A DNA stretch of 64,000 bases. Source: Amycolatopsis decaplanina DSM 44594. Lineage in GTDB: Bacteria > Actinomycetota > Actinomycetes > Mycobacteriales > Pseudonocardiaceae. This document shows positions 42,530 through 51,175 of this stretch, piece by piece (position 1 is the stretch's first letter; the number at the start of each line of letters is the position of its first letter). Location: contig NZ_AOHO01000043.1 in assembly GCF_000342005.1 (NCBI RefSeq), forward strand, positions 124,001 through 188,000. Reading direction: 5' to 3'. The notes under the pieces were generated by a model. The model saw nothing but the letters and a program-made list of their open reading frames with translations, was not told where the DNA came from and did not search any database. Made by a program: the position numbers and the translations under genes.

Positions 42530-43311
42530 CCGCGTCGTTCACCGGATCCGGTGTCGTCGTCACCGGCGGGGGCGGTGGCATCGGTGCCGTCCTCGCCCGC
42601 CGGTTCGCCGCGGAGGGCGCCCGGGTCGTCGTCGGCGACCTGAACGGGGACGCCGCGGCCGAAGTGGCGAAGGAGATCGGCGGAACCGCCGTCGCCGGTG
42701 ACGCCGCGAGTGAAGCGGGCGTCGCGGCGCTGATCGAGGCGGCGCGCGAAACCCTCGGCGAGATCGATGTCTTCTGCGCCAACGCCGGGATCGCTCCGAT
42801 GGGTGGCGTGGACGCGCCGGAGGAGGACTGGGCGCGGATCTGGGACGTCAACGTCATGGCACACGTGCGCGCGGCGCGGCTGCTGCTGCCGCCGTGGCTC
42901 GAGCGCGGCCGTGGGCACTTCATCGCGACGGTCTCGGCGGCGGGATTGCTGACCAGCCTCGGTTCGGCGTCCTACTCGGTGACCAAACACGGCGCGCTCG
43001 CCTTCGCCGAATGGCTGTCGGCGACCTACCGGCATCGTGGGCTCACCGTGCAGGCCATCTGCCCGCAGGGCGTGCGGACGGCGATGCTGGAGAACACCGG
43101 CCCCGCGGGCGAACTGCTGATGGGCGCGTCGGCGATCCAGCCGGAGCAGGTCGCGGACGCCTTGTTCGAGGCCATCGCCGCCGACCGCTTCCTGGTGCTG
43201 CCGCACCCCGAGGTCGCGGACTACTACGCCGCGCGGGCCACGCAGACCGACCGCTGGCTCGGCGGGATGAACAAGTTGCAGCGCAAGGTGGAGCAGGTCA
43301 TCGGCGAATGA
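42526..43311 (+). CDS. Short-chain dehydrogenase/reductase
   Basis: 261 residues, GTG start coupled to the previous SDR. Motifs: V-T-G-G-G-G-G-I-G, CANAGIA, Ser in TVSAAGLLTSLG, Y-S-V-T-K. Asp in VVVGDLNGD suggests NAD(H). The C-terminus (ADYYAARATQTDRWLGGMNKLQRKVEQVIGE) is longer than minimal SDRs. The pair could carry out successive steps on one substrate under the TetR regulator. Confidence 0.92.
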   Translation: MTASFTGSGVVVTGGGGGIGAVLARRFAAEGARVVVGDLNGDAAAEVAKEIGGTAVAGDAASEAGVAALIEAARETLGEIDVFCANAGIAPMGGVDAPEEDWARIWDVNVMAHVRAARLLLPPWLERGRGHFIATVSAAGLLTSLGSASYSVTKHGALAFAEWLSATYRHRGLTVQAICPQGVRTAMLENTGPAGELLMGASAIQPEQVADALFEAIAADRFLVLPHPEVADYYAARATQTDRWLGGMNKLQRKVEQVIGE

Positions 43312-43374
43312 CCTCGTTCGGTTCCCGGCGGCCACGTCGGAGACCCACCACGCTCCGCCGGTCAGGTCGCCTGA

Positions 43375-43431
43375 TGTACGTGAAGGCCCCCTTCATTGCG
43401 CCTAGCGCAATGAAGGGGGCCTTCACGTACA
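43375..43431. terminator. Perfect hairpin, family B copy 3
   Basis: 27-base perfect arms (beginning TGTACGTGAAGGCCCCCTTC) and a 3-base loop CTA, 64 bases after the SDR stop. Both arms carry G/C where the copy at 6374 has A/T (TACGTGA versus TACATGA), so pairing is preserved. Confidence 0.8.
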
Positions 43432-43524
43432 TGGGGTACACCTCAAGAGAACCCGCATCGCCACTAACGGCCCCCGGCACAGTGGGATGAACCGGGCGCC
43501 GAGCAGCGTGATCGGGCCTTTCAT

Positions 43525-43579
43525 GCCTGACTGTGTGGATTTTGGGGCGTTAGATGACCCGAAATCCACACAGTCAGGC
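43525..43579. repeat. Inverted repeat with GCCTGACTGTGTGGATTT arms
   Basis: 18-base perfect arms separated by 19 bases, between the SDR operon and the secreted-protein gene. A related GTGTGGA/TCCACAC structure is at 56905-56944. A further small palindrome GCGAAGGCCCCTTCGC lies at 43617-43632. The rest of 43312-43738 shows no gene. Confidence 0.75.
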
Positions 43580-43738
43580 GTGACAAGTCCGGTGACGTGC
43601 GGGAACCGCGGCCGTGAGGCGAAGGCCCCTTCGCGTCGTTCGGTGTTGAAGAGCGCAGTCCGCGCGGCAGGCGGTTGATCTTCGTCGGCGGATCGGCCAG
43701 AGTGATCGTGGGGTCTTGCTCGCGGTAAGGAAAACTCG

Positions 43739-44074
43739 ATGAACAAGCGCTTCGTGCTCCGTGGTGCCGTTCTCGCCGCCACCCTCGCGGGGTCGGTGCT
43801 CACCGCGGGATCGGCGATGGCGAGCACAGCGGAACCGTGCGCGGCCGGCGCGTCGGGTGACGTCGCGGCGGCTTCCTGCACGCCGTACCGCAAGGTGAGT
43901 GAGGGCTGGAGCAGCAAAACCTCCTGTAACCGCGCCGGCAACGAGGGCGCGCAGGCGGGGCGCTGGACCGGCTGGAACTGCAACCAGGCGCTGGCGGGCT
44001 GGGAGTTGTGGGTGCGCACCTGCACCGCGCTGGCCGTGGAAAAGGACGCGGTCACCACGCGCGAAACCGTCTGA
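43739..44074 (+). CDS. Small secreted Cys-containing protein
   Basis: 111 residues; ATG 43739 with AAGGA upstream. Signal peptide MNKRFVLRGAVLAATLAGSV with cleavage after SAMA (near 29). The mature part of about 80 residues has five Cys (EPCAAG, ASCTP, TSCNR, WNCNQ, RTCTA) and four Trp, suggesting a small disulfide-bonded extracellular fold. No family recognised; secreted inhibitors and wall-associated peptides of actinomycetes have this shape. Confidence 0.75.
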   Translation: MNKRFVLRGAVLAATLAGSVLTAGSAMASTAEPCAAGASGDVAAASCTPYRKVSEGWSSKTSCNRAGNEGAQAGRWTGWNCNQALAGWELWVRTCTALAVEKDAVTTRETV

Positions 44075-44084
44075 TTCCATACGG

Positions 44085-44118
44085 AGCCGCCCCGGGTGTC
44101 ACGACGCCCGGGGCGGCT
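44085..44118 (+). terminator. Hairpin after the secreted-protein gene
   Basis: 12-base perfect arms AGCCGCCCCGGG / complement with a 10-base loop, 11 bases past the stop, followed by CTATGTCT. Good intrinsic-type terminator for a high-GC genome. Confidence 0.8.
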
Positions 44119-44587
44119 CTATGTCTACAATGGACGGCGTTGGTCCCGGTCAATCGATCGTTTCGTCGGCTAATGAAAATTCGATCGATCGACAGGCCGA
44201 GATGGTCGTGTGCCGATCATCGGGCCACCCGCTTCGCGAATCCGGTCGATGTCCACCTTAAATCAATGTTAAGGATCGGCGGATTCGGTGCTATCGTGGC
44301 GGAGCGAAAACGCGAGAAGTTCTTCACGTGGAATTCGCTTCACGCCCCTCGCGGTGCGAGGACGCGGCGGAGGTTCGGTCGCCGAATCGGCCGCTGAGCT
44401 GAGGATTCTCCCGCTGGGACCCCGATACCGAACCTTCGGTACGGCCTGTCCGCATGGTGGGTTCGGTGGCCACGAACTGCTTCGGAATTCGTTGACCACG
44501 TGGATGGCCGCTTCGTAGTGTTTGCGCAAGTCTTGGGCAGGGACGGCTTTGGTGGACACATATGGCTCAGGCAGAAGGGGGCTTTCC
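44119..44587 (+). other. Gene-free leader of the PAS-LuxR gene
   Basis: 469 bases with no supportable ORF. The first 170 are clearly AT-richer (GAAAATTCGATCGATCGACAG, TTAAATCAATGTTAAGG) and probably hold the promoter; an imperfect GAGGATTCTCCC dyad at 44401 weakly recalls LuxR-type sites. Confidence 0.45.
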
Positions 44588-45253
44588 ATGGCCGGCATCC
44601 GAACGATTTCCCCGATCGGCAAGAGTGCTTTCGACGCGGGGCGTACCGCGCGACCCGGAATCATCAGTGAATTCGTGGAAGTCGCCGACATGCCACTGGC
44701 GGCGCTCAGTGCCGGTCTGCGGCTCGGCAGTGGCAACGCTGCCTTCTTCCGCCTGCTCGGCCGCCGTCCCGCCGATGTGCTCGGCGAATCGTTCCCCGAG
44801 CTCGTCACCACTGGTCCGGACCATTTACGCGATCGGCTGAACCGGGTCGCCGAAGGCTGGGAACAGCGGTTCCGCGGCAGCGTCACCGGGCTCGGTTCCG
44901 ACGGTGCCGAAAGGCTGACCATCGTGGCGGGCCGGATGCGGGCGCCGGGTACGGCGATCCTGCTGACCATGCTCCCGGAGACGGGCCCCACCGTGGCCCG
45001 CGCCGAGCAGTTGAGCTCGGTCACCGACATCGAGGCGAAGATCCTTCAAGGGATCGCCAGCGGGCTGTCCAGCCTGGAGATGGCCGACAAGTACTACCTG
45101 AGCCGCCAGGGTATCGACTACCACGTCGCCCGCCTGCAGCGGAAGTTCAAGGCGCGCAACCGGGTCGAACTGGTTTCGCGTGCCTTCGCCACCGGCCTGC
45201 TGGATTCGACGGCCTGGCCGCCGCGAGTGCCGGAGTCCCGGCGCGCGAGCTGA
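44588..45253 (+). CDS. PAS-LuxR family regulator
   Basis: 221 residues. PAS-like sensor at about 30-130 (FVEVADMPLAALSAGLRLGSGNAAFFRLLGRRPADVLGESFPELV) and a C-terminal LuxR HTH at about 145-210 (VTDIEAKILQGIASGLSSLEMADKYYLSRQGIDYHVARLQRKFKARNRVELVSRAF). Size and order match the PAS-LuxR (PimM-type) activators of polyene and other macrolide clusters. ATG 44588 has AAGGGGG upstream. It lies before three LAL genes and near a GGGATAACCC dyad like its family's operator, so it is a candidate top-level activator of the cluster. Confidence 0.9.
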   Translation: MAGIRTISPIGKSAFDAGRTARPGIISEFVEVADMPLAALSAGLRLGSGNAAFFRLLGRRPADVLGESFPELVTTGPDHLRDRLNRVAEGWEQRFRGSVTGLGSDGAERLTIVAGRMRAPGTAILLTMLPETGPTVARAEQLSSVTDIEAKILQGIASGLSSLEMADKYYLSRQGIDYHVARLQRKFKARNRVELVSRAFATGLLDSTAWPPRVPESRRAS

Positions 45254-45734
45254 TCGCCCGGACTTGACGCGCGGGTGACCATCGCGTGACGTGCTCGTGC
45301 GGTGACGGTGCGGTCCCAGTGAGCGGCCACTTCGGGTGCACGTATTTCGGCGGAATTCGTAATGACCTTCGAGGCGCTTTCGCTCTTTTGAGCGGCCAGC
45401 GGGATGTCGGCCTGGCTGGATGGTCGCCGGGAGGCAACCCCGGGGACGCCGGTGCTTCACGCCCTGTTTTCTTCTGAGAAGACTTCTGTCATCCTTCGTT
45501 GGACCGGGCTCGCGCGCCGAGGTGCGCTGACTCACGCCGCTCCATGCTCGAAATCCTTTGTCGGCGATCACCTTGCTCATTTGAGCGCCTGTCGTCCCTG
45601 TAGTGAGGGATAACCCTTATCGAGGTTGCACGCTCTATTCGGTAAGACGATCACACGATGAGATGGAAGCACGTGAGCGATTGTTCGCTCTGTGTGACGG
45701 CAAGGACTCCGATGGGACGACAGGGAGGCGGGAG
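45254..45734 (+). other. Gene-free leader of the LAL operon
   Basis: 481 bases without a supportable gene. It should contain the promoter of the three-LAL operon. The notable element is the dyad at 45607-45616; TTGCAC at 45626 could be a -35. An open frame continues back to 45603 but lacks a ribosome-binding site. Confidence 0.45.
45607..45616 (+). promoter_or_regulatory. PimM-like operator core GGGATAACCC
   Basis: The core agrees at nine of ten positions with the GGGAWWTCCC core recalled for PimM-type PAS-LuxR regulators; the flanks do not match well. It lies 119 bases before the first LAL start and about 350 bases after the PAS-LuxR gene. Confidence 0.35.
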
Positions 45735-48431
45735 ATGATGGACGCCCACAGACCCGGACGCGCGCTGGCCGGACGTGACGACGAGCTGCGCTGGCTCGCC
45801 GCTCGGCTGCGCCCCGCCGCGCCCGGTGAAGGCTCCGTCATCGTCGTGCGCGGACAAGCGGGCATCGGCAAGTCCAGCCTGTTGGACACCGCCCTGGAGG
45901 CTCTCGAGGACACCGTCGTCTTTCGGGGCACCGGCGTGCCGGGTGAAGGGGCCGCGGTCTCACGGGAGCTGCTCGCCGGCCTGCGCCGCGCGGGCGCCCG
46001 GGTTCCGGACCCGGAGGACTTCGCCGCCTGGTACGAGGCTTTCGCGGAGTGGGCGGGCGGGCGGCCCGCGATCGTGTTCGCCGTCGACGACGTGCACTGG
46101 TGTGATGAACCGACGGTGCGGTGGCTGAGCCTGATCGCCCGTCACTCGACCAGGTTGCCGGTGCGGATGATCCTGGTCCGGCCGGCAGCCGACGGACCGG
46201 ATGGCGCGGCGGCACGCTTGGCCGACCTCGAATCCTGGTACGGCACCGAGGTGCTCGACCTCGGCCCGCTGTCCGCGGAGGCGGTCGCCTCGCTGGCGCG
46301 CGAGGCCGTCGGATCCGAGCCAGGGGAGCCGTTCGTGCGGCACTGCGTCGAGCAGTCCGGCGGGAATCCGTTGCTGCTGCGGGAGATGCTCGACGAACTG
46401 GGCAAGGTCGCGTCCGGGATCGCCCCGGTGGCCGGGTCCGCGGCGGGGGCGGCGCTGATCCGCTCCCTGTTCGCCGGCGTCCCGGACTACGCGAGGACGG
46501 TCGCCACCGCCATCGCGGTGCTCGGCGGGCAGGACCTGTCCCTGGTCGCCCGGCTGGCCAAGGTGCCGGCCCGCACCGCGGGAACCGCCGTCGACCTGCT
46601 CCGGAGCCAGCACATCCTCTCCGCGGAGGGGTTTTCCTTCCGGCACGACCCGGTGCGGGACGGGCTGCTCGACGCCCTCGACCCCGCCGAACTGGGCCGG
46701 TGGCGACGGACCGCGGCGATCCTGCTGAGCGACGCGGCCGGGTCGCCGGAGGAGGTGGCGGAACACCTGCTCGAACTCGGTGAGCTCGACACATGGATGG
46801 TCGACCTGCTGCGGGACGCCGCGAGCTGCGCCTGTGACCGGGGCGCGCCCTGGGACGCGCTGCGCTATCTCCGGCCCGCCGCGGCCGCCAGGCCCTCCGA
46901 CGCCGAACTGGCCGTTCAACTCGCCGAAACGGTCGCGTTGCTGGAACCGGACAGCGGATTCGACCTCCTGCGCCGCGCGCTCGAACTGCAGCAGGATCCG
47001 GTGGACCAGGCCAGGGCCGCGGTGAAACTGGGCCGCGCTGCGCTCGTCGCCCGGCGCTGCGGGACCGCCGTCACCGTGCTGGACCGGGTGCTCACCGTGC
47101 TCGGCGGCGAGATGGACCAGCAACTGCGCGGTCAGCTCGAAGGGCTGTTGTGCCTGGTGGGCATCGAAGATCGCGACAGCCTGGCGAAACTCGACACCCG
47201 GATCCAGCCGAGGACCAAGGACGCCGTCGTCGACGCCAGGCATTCGGCCGTCTGCGCCGTCGTCGCCGCACTCGACGGCACCCGGCCGCGCGAAGCCGCC
47301 GAATGGGCGATGCGCGCGATCCGCGGGTACACCCCGACCACCGACGATTCGGCCGTCAGCTCCGCCGTGCTGGCGCTGCTGCTGGCCGACGAGGTCGACG
47401 TCGCCAGAGACGAACTGACCAGGGCCATCGAGCTCGTCCCGGCACAGCGCAGCGAGTATCTCGCCTTCCGCGGCCTGCTCGGGCATTGGTGCGGGGAGCT
47501 CGCCGCGGCGGCCGCCGACGCGGGACAGGCCTACGCGCTCAGCCGCCGCGCCGAGGGCCGCACCGGCGGGGTCGTCCCGCGGATCGCGTTCGCGACCGTC
47601 GCGGCGCAGCAGGGCGACACCGCGAAGGCGATGAAGTTGTTGCGGGAAGCGGATTCCCCGCAGTTGTGGGATCACACGGTGATGCGCCCGTGGTTCCAGC
47701 TCGTCGACGCGCGGGTGCACTGGGCGGCGGGAGATCGCGAGGCGGCGCTGAAGCTCTTCAACCGCTGTGGGGAGAGCCTCGCCGATGTCGGCATCGCCAA
47801 CCCGCTGCTGGCACCGTGGTGGTTCGAGGGTGCCTGCCTGCTGGCGGACGAGGGGCGTTTCGAGGCCGCGGCGGACCTGGCGGCCGAGGGGACCGGCCCG
47901 GCACTGCGGTGGGGCACCCCGAGGGCGATCGGGATGGCCCGGCTCGCGACCGCGGTCGCCACCCGCGGCCCCGACCGGATCGCGCTGATCGAAGAGGCGG
48001 CGGGCATCCTGGCCGGATCGCCCGCCCGGCTGGAGGAGGCGCTGGCGGAGTTCCACCTCGGCCGCGCGCTCGTCGAAGCGGGGGACACCGCCGCCGCCCG
48101 AACCCGCCTGCGCCGCTGTGTCGAGCTGAGCTTGCGGACGGGGGACCGGTTCCTGCTCCGCCGCGCCCAGCGGACCGCGGCCGAGGCCGGCATCCCGAGC
48201 GAGGTGTCCCCGCTGGCTTCGCTGAGCCCCGCGGAACGGCATATCGCCCGGCTCGCCGGACGCGGGGCCAGCAACCGGGTCATCGCGGAACGCCTTTTCG
48301 TCACCGTCCGGACCATCGAGACGCATCTGACGAGCGTGTACCGGAAATTGCGGATCAGCGGACGCACCGAACTGGCCGTGGTGCTGGACCAGACCGAAGA
48401 GCGTCCGGCCGTCCTCGAAGGTGTCCGGTGA
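45735..48431 (+). CDS. LAL (large LuxR) regulator 1
   Basis: 898 residues. AAA-type ATPase at the N-terminus with canonical Walker A G-Q-A-G-I-G-K-S-S (40-48) and Walker B F-A-V-D-D-V-H-W, a long helical TPR-like middle, and a LuxR HTH at the end (LSPAERHIARLAGRGASNRVIAERLFVTVRTIETHLTSVYRKLRISGRTELA). LALs activate antibiotic genes after ATP and ligand binding. ATG 45735 and 45738 are adjacent, with GGGAGG upstream. The stop overlaps the next GTG. Confidence 0.93.
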   Translation: MMDAHRPGRALAGRDDELRWLAARLRPAAPGEGSVIVVRGQAGIGKSSLLDTALEALEDTVVFRGTGVPGEGAAVSRELLAGLRRAGARVPDPEDFAAWYEAFAEWAGGRPAIVFAVDDVHWCDEPTVRWLSLIARHSTRLPVRMILVRPAADGPDGAAARLADLESWYGTEVLDLGPLSAEAVASLAREAVGSEPGEPFVRHCVEQSGGNPLLLREMLDELGKVASGIAPVAGSAAGAALIRSLFAGVPDYARTVATAIAVLGGQDLSLVARLAKVPARTAGTAVDLLRSQHILSAEGFSFRHDPVRDGLLDALDPAELGRWRRTAAILLSDAAGSPEEVAEHLLELGELDTWMVDLLRDAASCACDRGAPWDALRYLRPAAAARPSDAELAVQLAETVALLEPDSGFDLLRRALELQQDPVDQARAAVKLGRAALVARRCGTAVTVLDRVLTVLGGEMDQQLRGQLEGLLCLVGIEDRDSLAKLDTRIQPRTKDAVVDARHSAVCAVVAALDGTRPREAAEWAMRAIRGYTPTTDDSAVSSAVLALLLADEVDVARDELTRAIELVPAQRSEYLAFRGLLGHWCGELAAAAADAGQAYALSRRAEGRTGGVVPRIAFATVAAQQGDTAKAMKLLREADSPQLWDHTVMRPWFQLVDARVHWAAGDREAALKLFNRCGESLADVGIANPLLAPWWFEGACLLADEGRFEAAADLAAEGTGPALRWGTPRAIGMARLATAVATRGPDRIALIEEAAGILAGSPARLEEALAEFHLGRALVEAGDTAAARTRLRRCVELSLRTGDRFLLRRAQRTAAEAGIPSEVSPLASLSPAERHIARLAGRGASNRVIAERLFVTVRTIETHLTSVYRKLRISGRTELAVVLDQTEERPAVLEGVR

Positions 48432-51166
48432 GCGCCGTCCGGCGGCTCGAAGCCGACGGCGCGGACGAACTCGTCGAGCGCGAGACCGAACTGCGCCTGC
48501 TCACGCGCTTGATCGGGGATCTCGAACACGGTCACGGGGGCTCCGCGGCCGTGCTCGGCCCGGCGGGTAGCGGGCGCACGGCACTGCTGGACCAAGTCGC
48601 GTCCCTGGCCGCCGAGCGGGGACTGCAGGTGTTCACCGCACGGGGATCGGCCACCGAGGCACAGTTGCCGTACGGGCTCCTTTCCCAGCTGCTCGCGCCG
48701 ATCCCGGAGCTCGCGGACGTCCCGTGGCTGCACGCCGCGCTCTCGGACGGTACCGACGTGCAGGTCCTGCACGAACTGCTCTGCCAGCGGCTCCTGGAGT
48801 CGGCCCGGCGCTGCCCGGTACTGCTGGTCGTCGACGATCTGATCCTGGCCGACGAGCAGTCGGAGGCCTGGCTCGCCGCGCTGCAGCGACGACGGGGCAA
48901 CGACCCCGTGCTGCTCATCGCCGCGCATTCCGGCCCGCAGGACGCCGACGAAGCGGATCCCTTGTGCCTCGGGGGTCTTCCCTGGGAGAACCGGCATGTC
49001 GTGCGGCTGCGGCCGTTGAGCGAGGCGGCGGTCCGGCGGCTGGTGCACGCGGTCCCGGCACCGCGGCCGCCGGTGGCCGAGGTCTACGCGGCCACACGGG
49101 GGAATCCCGCCCTGCTCGCGGAGGTGCTCGCCCGGTCGTCCGGCGGTCCGGAGATCACCGCCATCACCGCGGACGTGCGCCGCGACACCGTGCTCGACCT
49201 GCTCGCCCGGCTGCCGTCCGATCTCGCCGCGCTGGTCCGGACGATCGCCGCGATCGGCACTCTCGACGAGGCGTACCTGCGGCCGCTCGCCGGCCCGCTC
49301 GGGATGCCGCTGGGCCGGGCGCTGCGGGTGCTGGCGGACTCCGGCCTGATCGGGACCGATCCCGCCGAGCCGATGAACCCCCAGGTGGCCACCTGGGTGC
49401 TGGCCGAGACCGGCGCGGACGAGCGGGCGGGGACACGCCGCCGGGCCGCCGAACTCGGGCATCGCCGGGCGGCTCCGGAGGAGGACGTCGCCGGGCTGCT
49501 GCTCGGCTCGCAACCGGTCGGCGAGGCATGGGCTCTGGAGACGCTGCACGCGGCCGCGTTGCGTCGTCGCGAAGCCGGGGACCACACCGAAGCGGCTCGG
49601 TACTACCGGCGAGCGCTGGCCGAACCGGCGCCGCCGGGAATGTCGGCGCGGCTGCGCCTGGAACTCGAGACCGTCGAGGCGTCGTCGTGCCCGTTCACCG
49701 GTGGTCTGCGGTTGGCCAGGGCCACCAGGGTTTCCGGCGACGACACCGTCCGAACGCGACTGTCCGCAGTGGACTTGATGATGCAGCGAGGGGCCAGGGA
49801 CGACGCCTTGCGCGAGCTGGCCGCCCTGAGCGAGGCCGCGGTCGACGACCGGGACCGCGCGGATCTGACGGCGTTGCACTGGCTGGCCGAAGGGACCGGG
49901 GCGGGTGCCGCCCTCCTCGGCATTCCCGCCCTGTCGGAGCTCGACCCGGCGGCACTGACTCCCGCGCAGGCGGCCGCCGCGTCCTGGCTGGTGACGATCT
50001 CCTGCCGGGACGGGCGGGCGGCCCGTCGGCTGGCCAGGCGTGCCGCGGATCCGTCCCGCGAACCGATGACCCTCTACTCGCCGCGGCTGGCCGTGGCCAT
50101 CACTTTCACGCAGACCGACGACGTGCTGGAAGCGCTTTCGGTCTACGAAGAGGTGATCGCGGACGCGAGCGCCGCCGGGGCCGGCGTGCCGGTGGCGCTC
50201 GGCCTCACCGGCCAAGCCTGGATCCATCTGCTACGCGGTCGCGTGCAGGCCGCCGAGGACGCGCTCGCCAAAGCCGCCGCGTCCGGTCCACCGGACGGCT
50301 GGCCGTCGACGGTTTCCGCGTCGCTGAGCACGATCGGGATCGCGGCGGCACTCACCCGCGGGAATCTCGAAGCCGCCCAGCGCGCCGTCGACGCGGCGGC
50401 CGACGGCGGGCCGCTGTACTCCGCTCCGTATCTGCTGTTCATGCGCGGATTGCTGGAACTGGACCTGAAACGCCACCGGCGGGCACTGGGCCTGTTCCAG
50501 GAATGCGGCAGGCGGATGAACGCGGCGGGCTGGCTGAACCCCGGTCTGGTGCCGTGGCGTTCGCATGTCGCCATCGCGGCGCAGGCGCTCGGCGACGAGC
50601 ACACCGCGGCCGCGATGATCAGCGAGGAATGGCGGCTGGCGCAGGACTGGGGCACGCGCACCGCGATCGGGCGGACCCATCTGGGCGCGGGCGTCGCGGT
50701 CCGGTCCGAGGACGCGGTGTTCCGGCTGACGCAGGCGGTCAACGCGCTCCAGCAGTCCCCGGCCAGGGTGCTCTACGTCGAGGCGGTGCTGCTGCTCGCG
50801 GCCGCCCAGCTCAACCGCGGCCAGACCAGCGGCGTGCCGCGTCTGCTGCGCGAGGCCGAACGGCTGGCCACCGCGTACCAGCTCGCGTGGGCGACGTCCC
50901 GGATCGCGGACCTCGGGAAACGGTTGTCCGACCGGCCACGGCGGTCCTATCGCACGGCGTCCCGGCGCTGGCGGGCGCTCTCGCCCGCCGCGACCGACCT
51001 CGTCCGCCGCGTGCTCGCGAACGCCTCCAACGCCGAACTGGCGGAGGAACTGGGCGTGAGCAAACGCGCCGTCGAGCTCCGGCTCACCGCGATCTACCGG
51101 CAGCTCGAGGTGACCGGGCGCGCCGAGTTGCGGGAGCTGTTCGACGCGCTGGACAAGGAGCTCTGA
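48428..51166 (+). CDS. LAL regulator 2, Walker A Lys to Arg
   Basis: 912 residues, coupled to LAL 1 (GTGA). Walker A reads G-P-A-G-S-G-R-T (44-51), with Arg50 where Lys is expected; Walker B L-V-V-D-D-L-I-L-A-D-E is kept. Helical middle, then a divergent LuxR HTH (LSPAATDLVRRVLANASNAELAEELGVSKRAVELRLTAIYRQLEVTGRAELRELF). ATP hydrolysis is doubtful, but nucleotide binding may remain. It is a normal-length family member, not truncated. Confidence 0.92.
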   Translation: MSAVRRLEADGADELVERETELRLLTRLIGDLEHGHGGSAAVLGPAGSGRTALLDQVASLAAERGLQVFTARGSATEAQLPYGLLSQLLAPIPELADVPWLHAALSDGTDVQVLHELLCQRLLESARRCPVLLVVDDLILADEQSEAWLAALQRRRGNDPVLLIAAHSGPQDADEADPLCLGGLPWENRHVVRLRPLSEAAVRRLVHAVPAPRPPVAEVYAATRGNPALLAEVLARSSGGPEITAITADVRRDTVLDLLARLPSDLAALVRTIAAIGTLDEAYLRPLAGPLGMPLGRALRVLADSGLIGTDPAEPMNPQVATWVLAETGADERAGTRRRAAELGHRRAAPEEDVAGLLLGSQPVGEAWALETLHAAALRRREAGDHTEAARYYRRALAEPAPPGMSARLRLELETVEASSCPFTGGLRLARATRVSGDDTVRTRLSAVDLMMQRGARDDALRELAALSEAAVDDRDRADLTALHWLAEGTGAGAALLGIPALSELDPAALTPAQAAAASWLVTISCRDGRAARRLARRAADPSREPMTLYSPRLAVAITFTQTDDVLEALSVYEEVIADASAAGAGVPVALGLTGQAWIHLLRGRVQAAEDALAKAAASGPPDGWPSTVSASLSTIGIAAALTRGNLEAAQRAVDAAADGGPLYSAPYLLFMRGLLELDLKRHRRALGLFQECGRRMNAAGWLNPGLVPWRSHVAIAAQALGDEHTAAAMISEEWRLAQDWGTRTAIGRTHLGAGVAVRSEDAVFRLTQAVNALQQSPARVLYVEAVLLLAAAQLNRGQTSGVPRLLREAERLATAYQLAWATSRIADLGKRLSDRPRRSYRTASRRWRALSPAATDLVRRVLANASNAELAEELGVSKRAVELRLTAIYRQLEVTGRAELRELFDALDKEL

Positions 51167-51175
51167 GCCGCCGTC

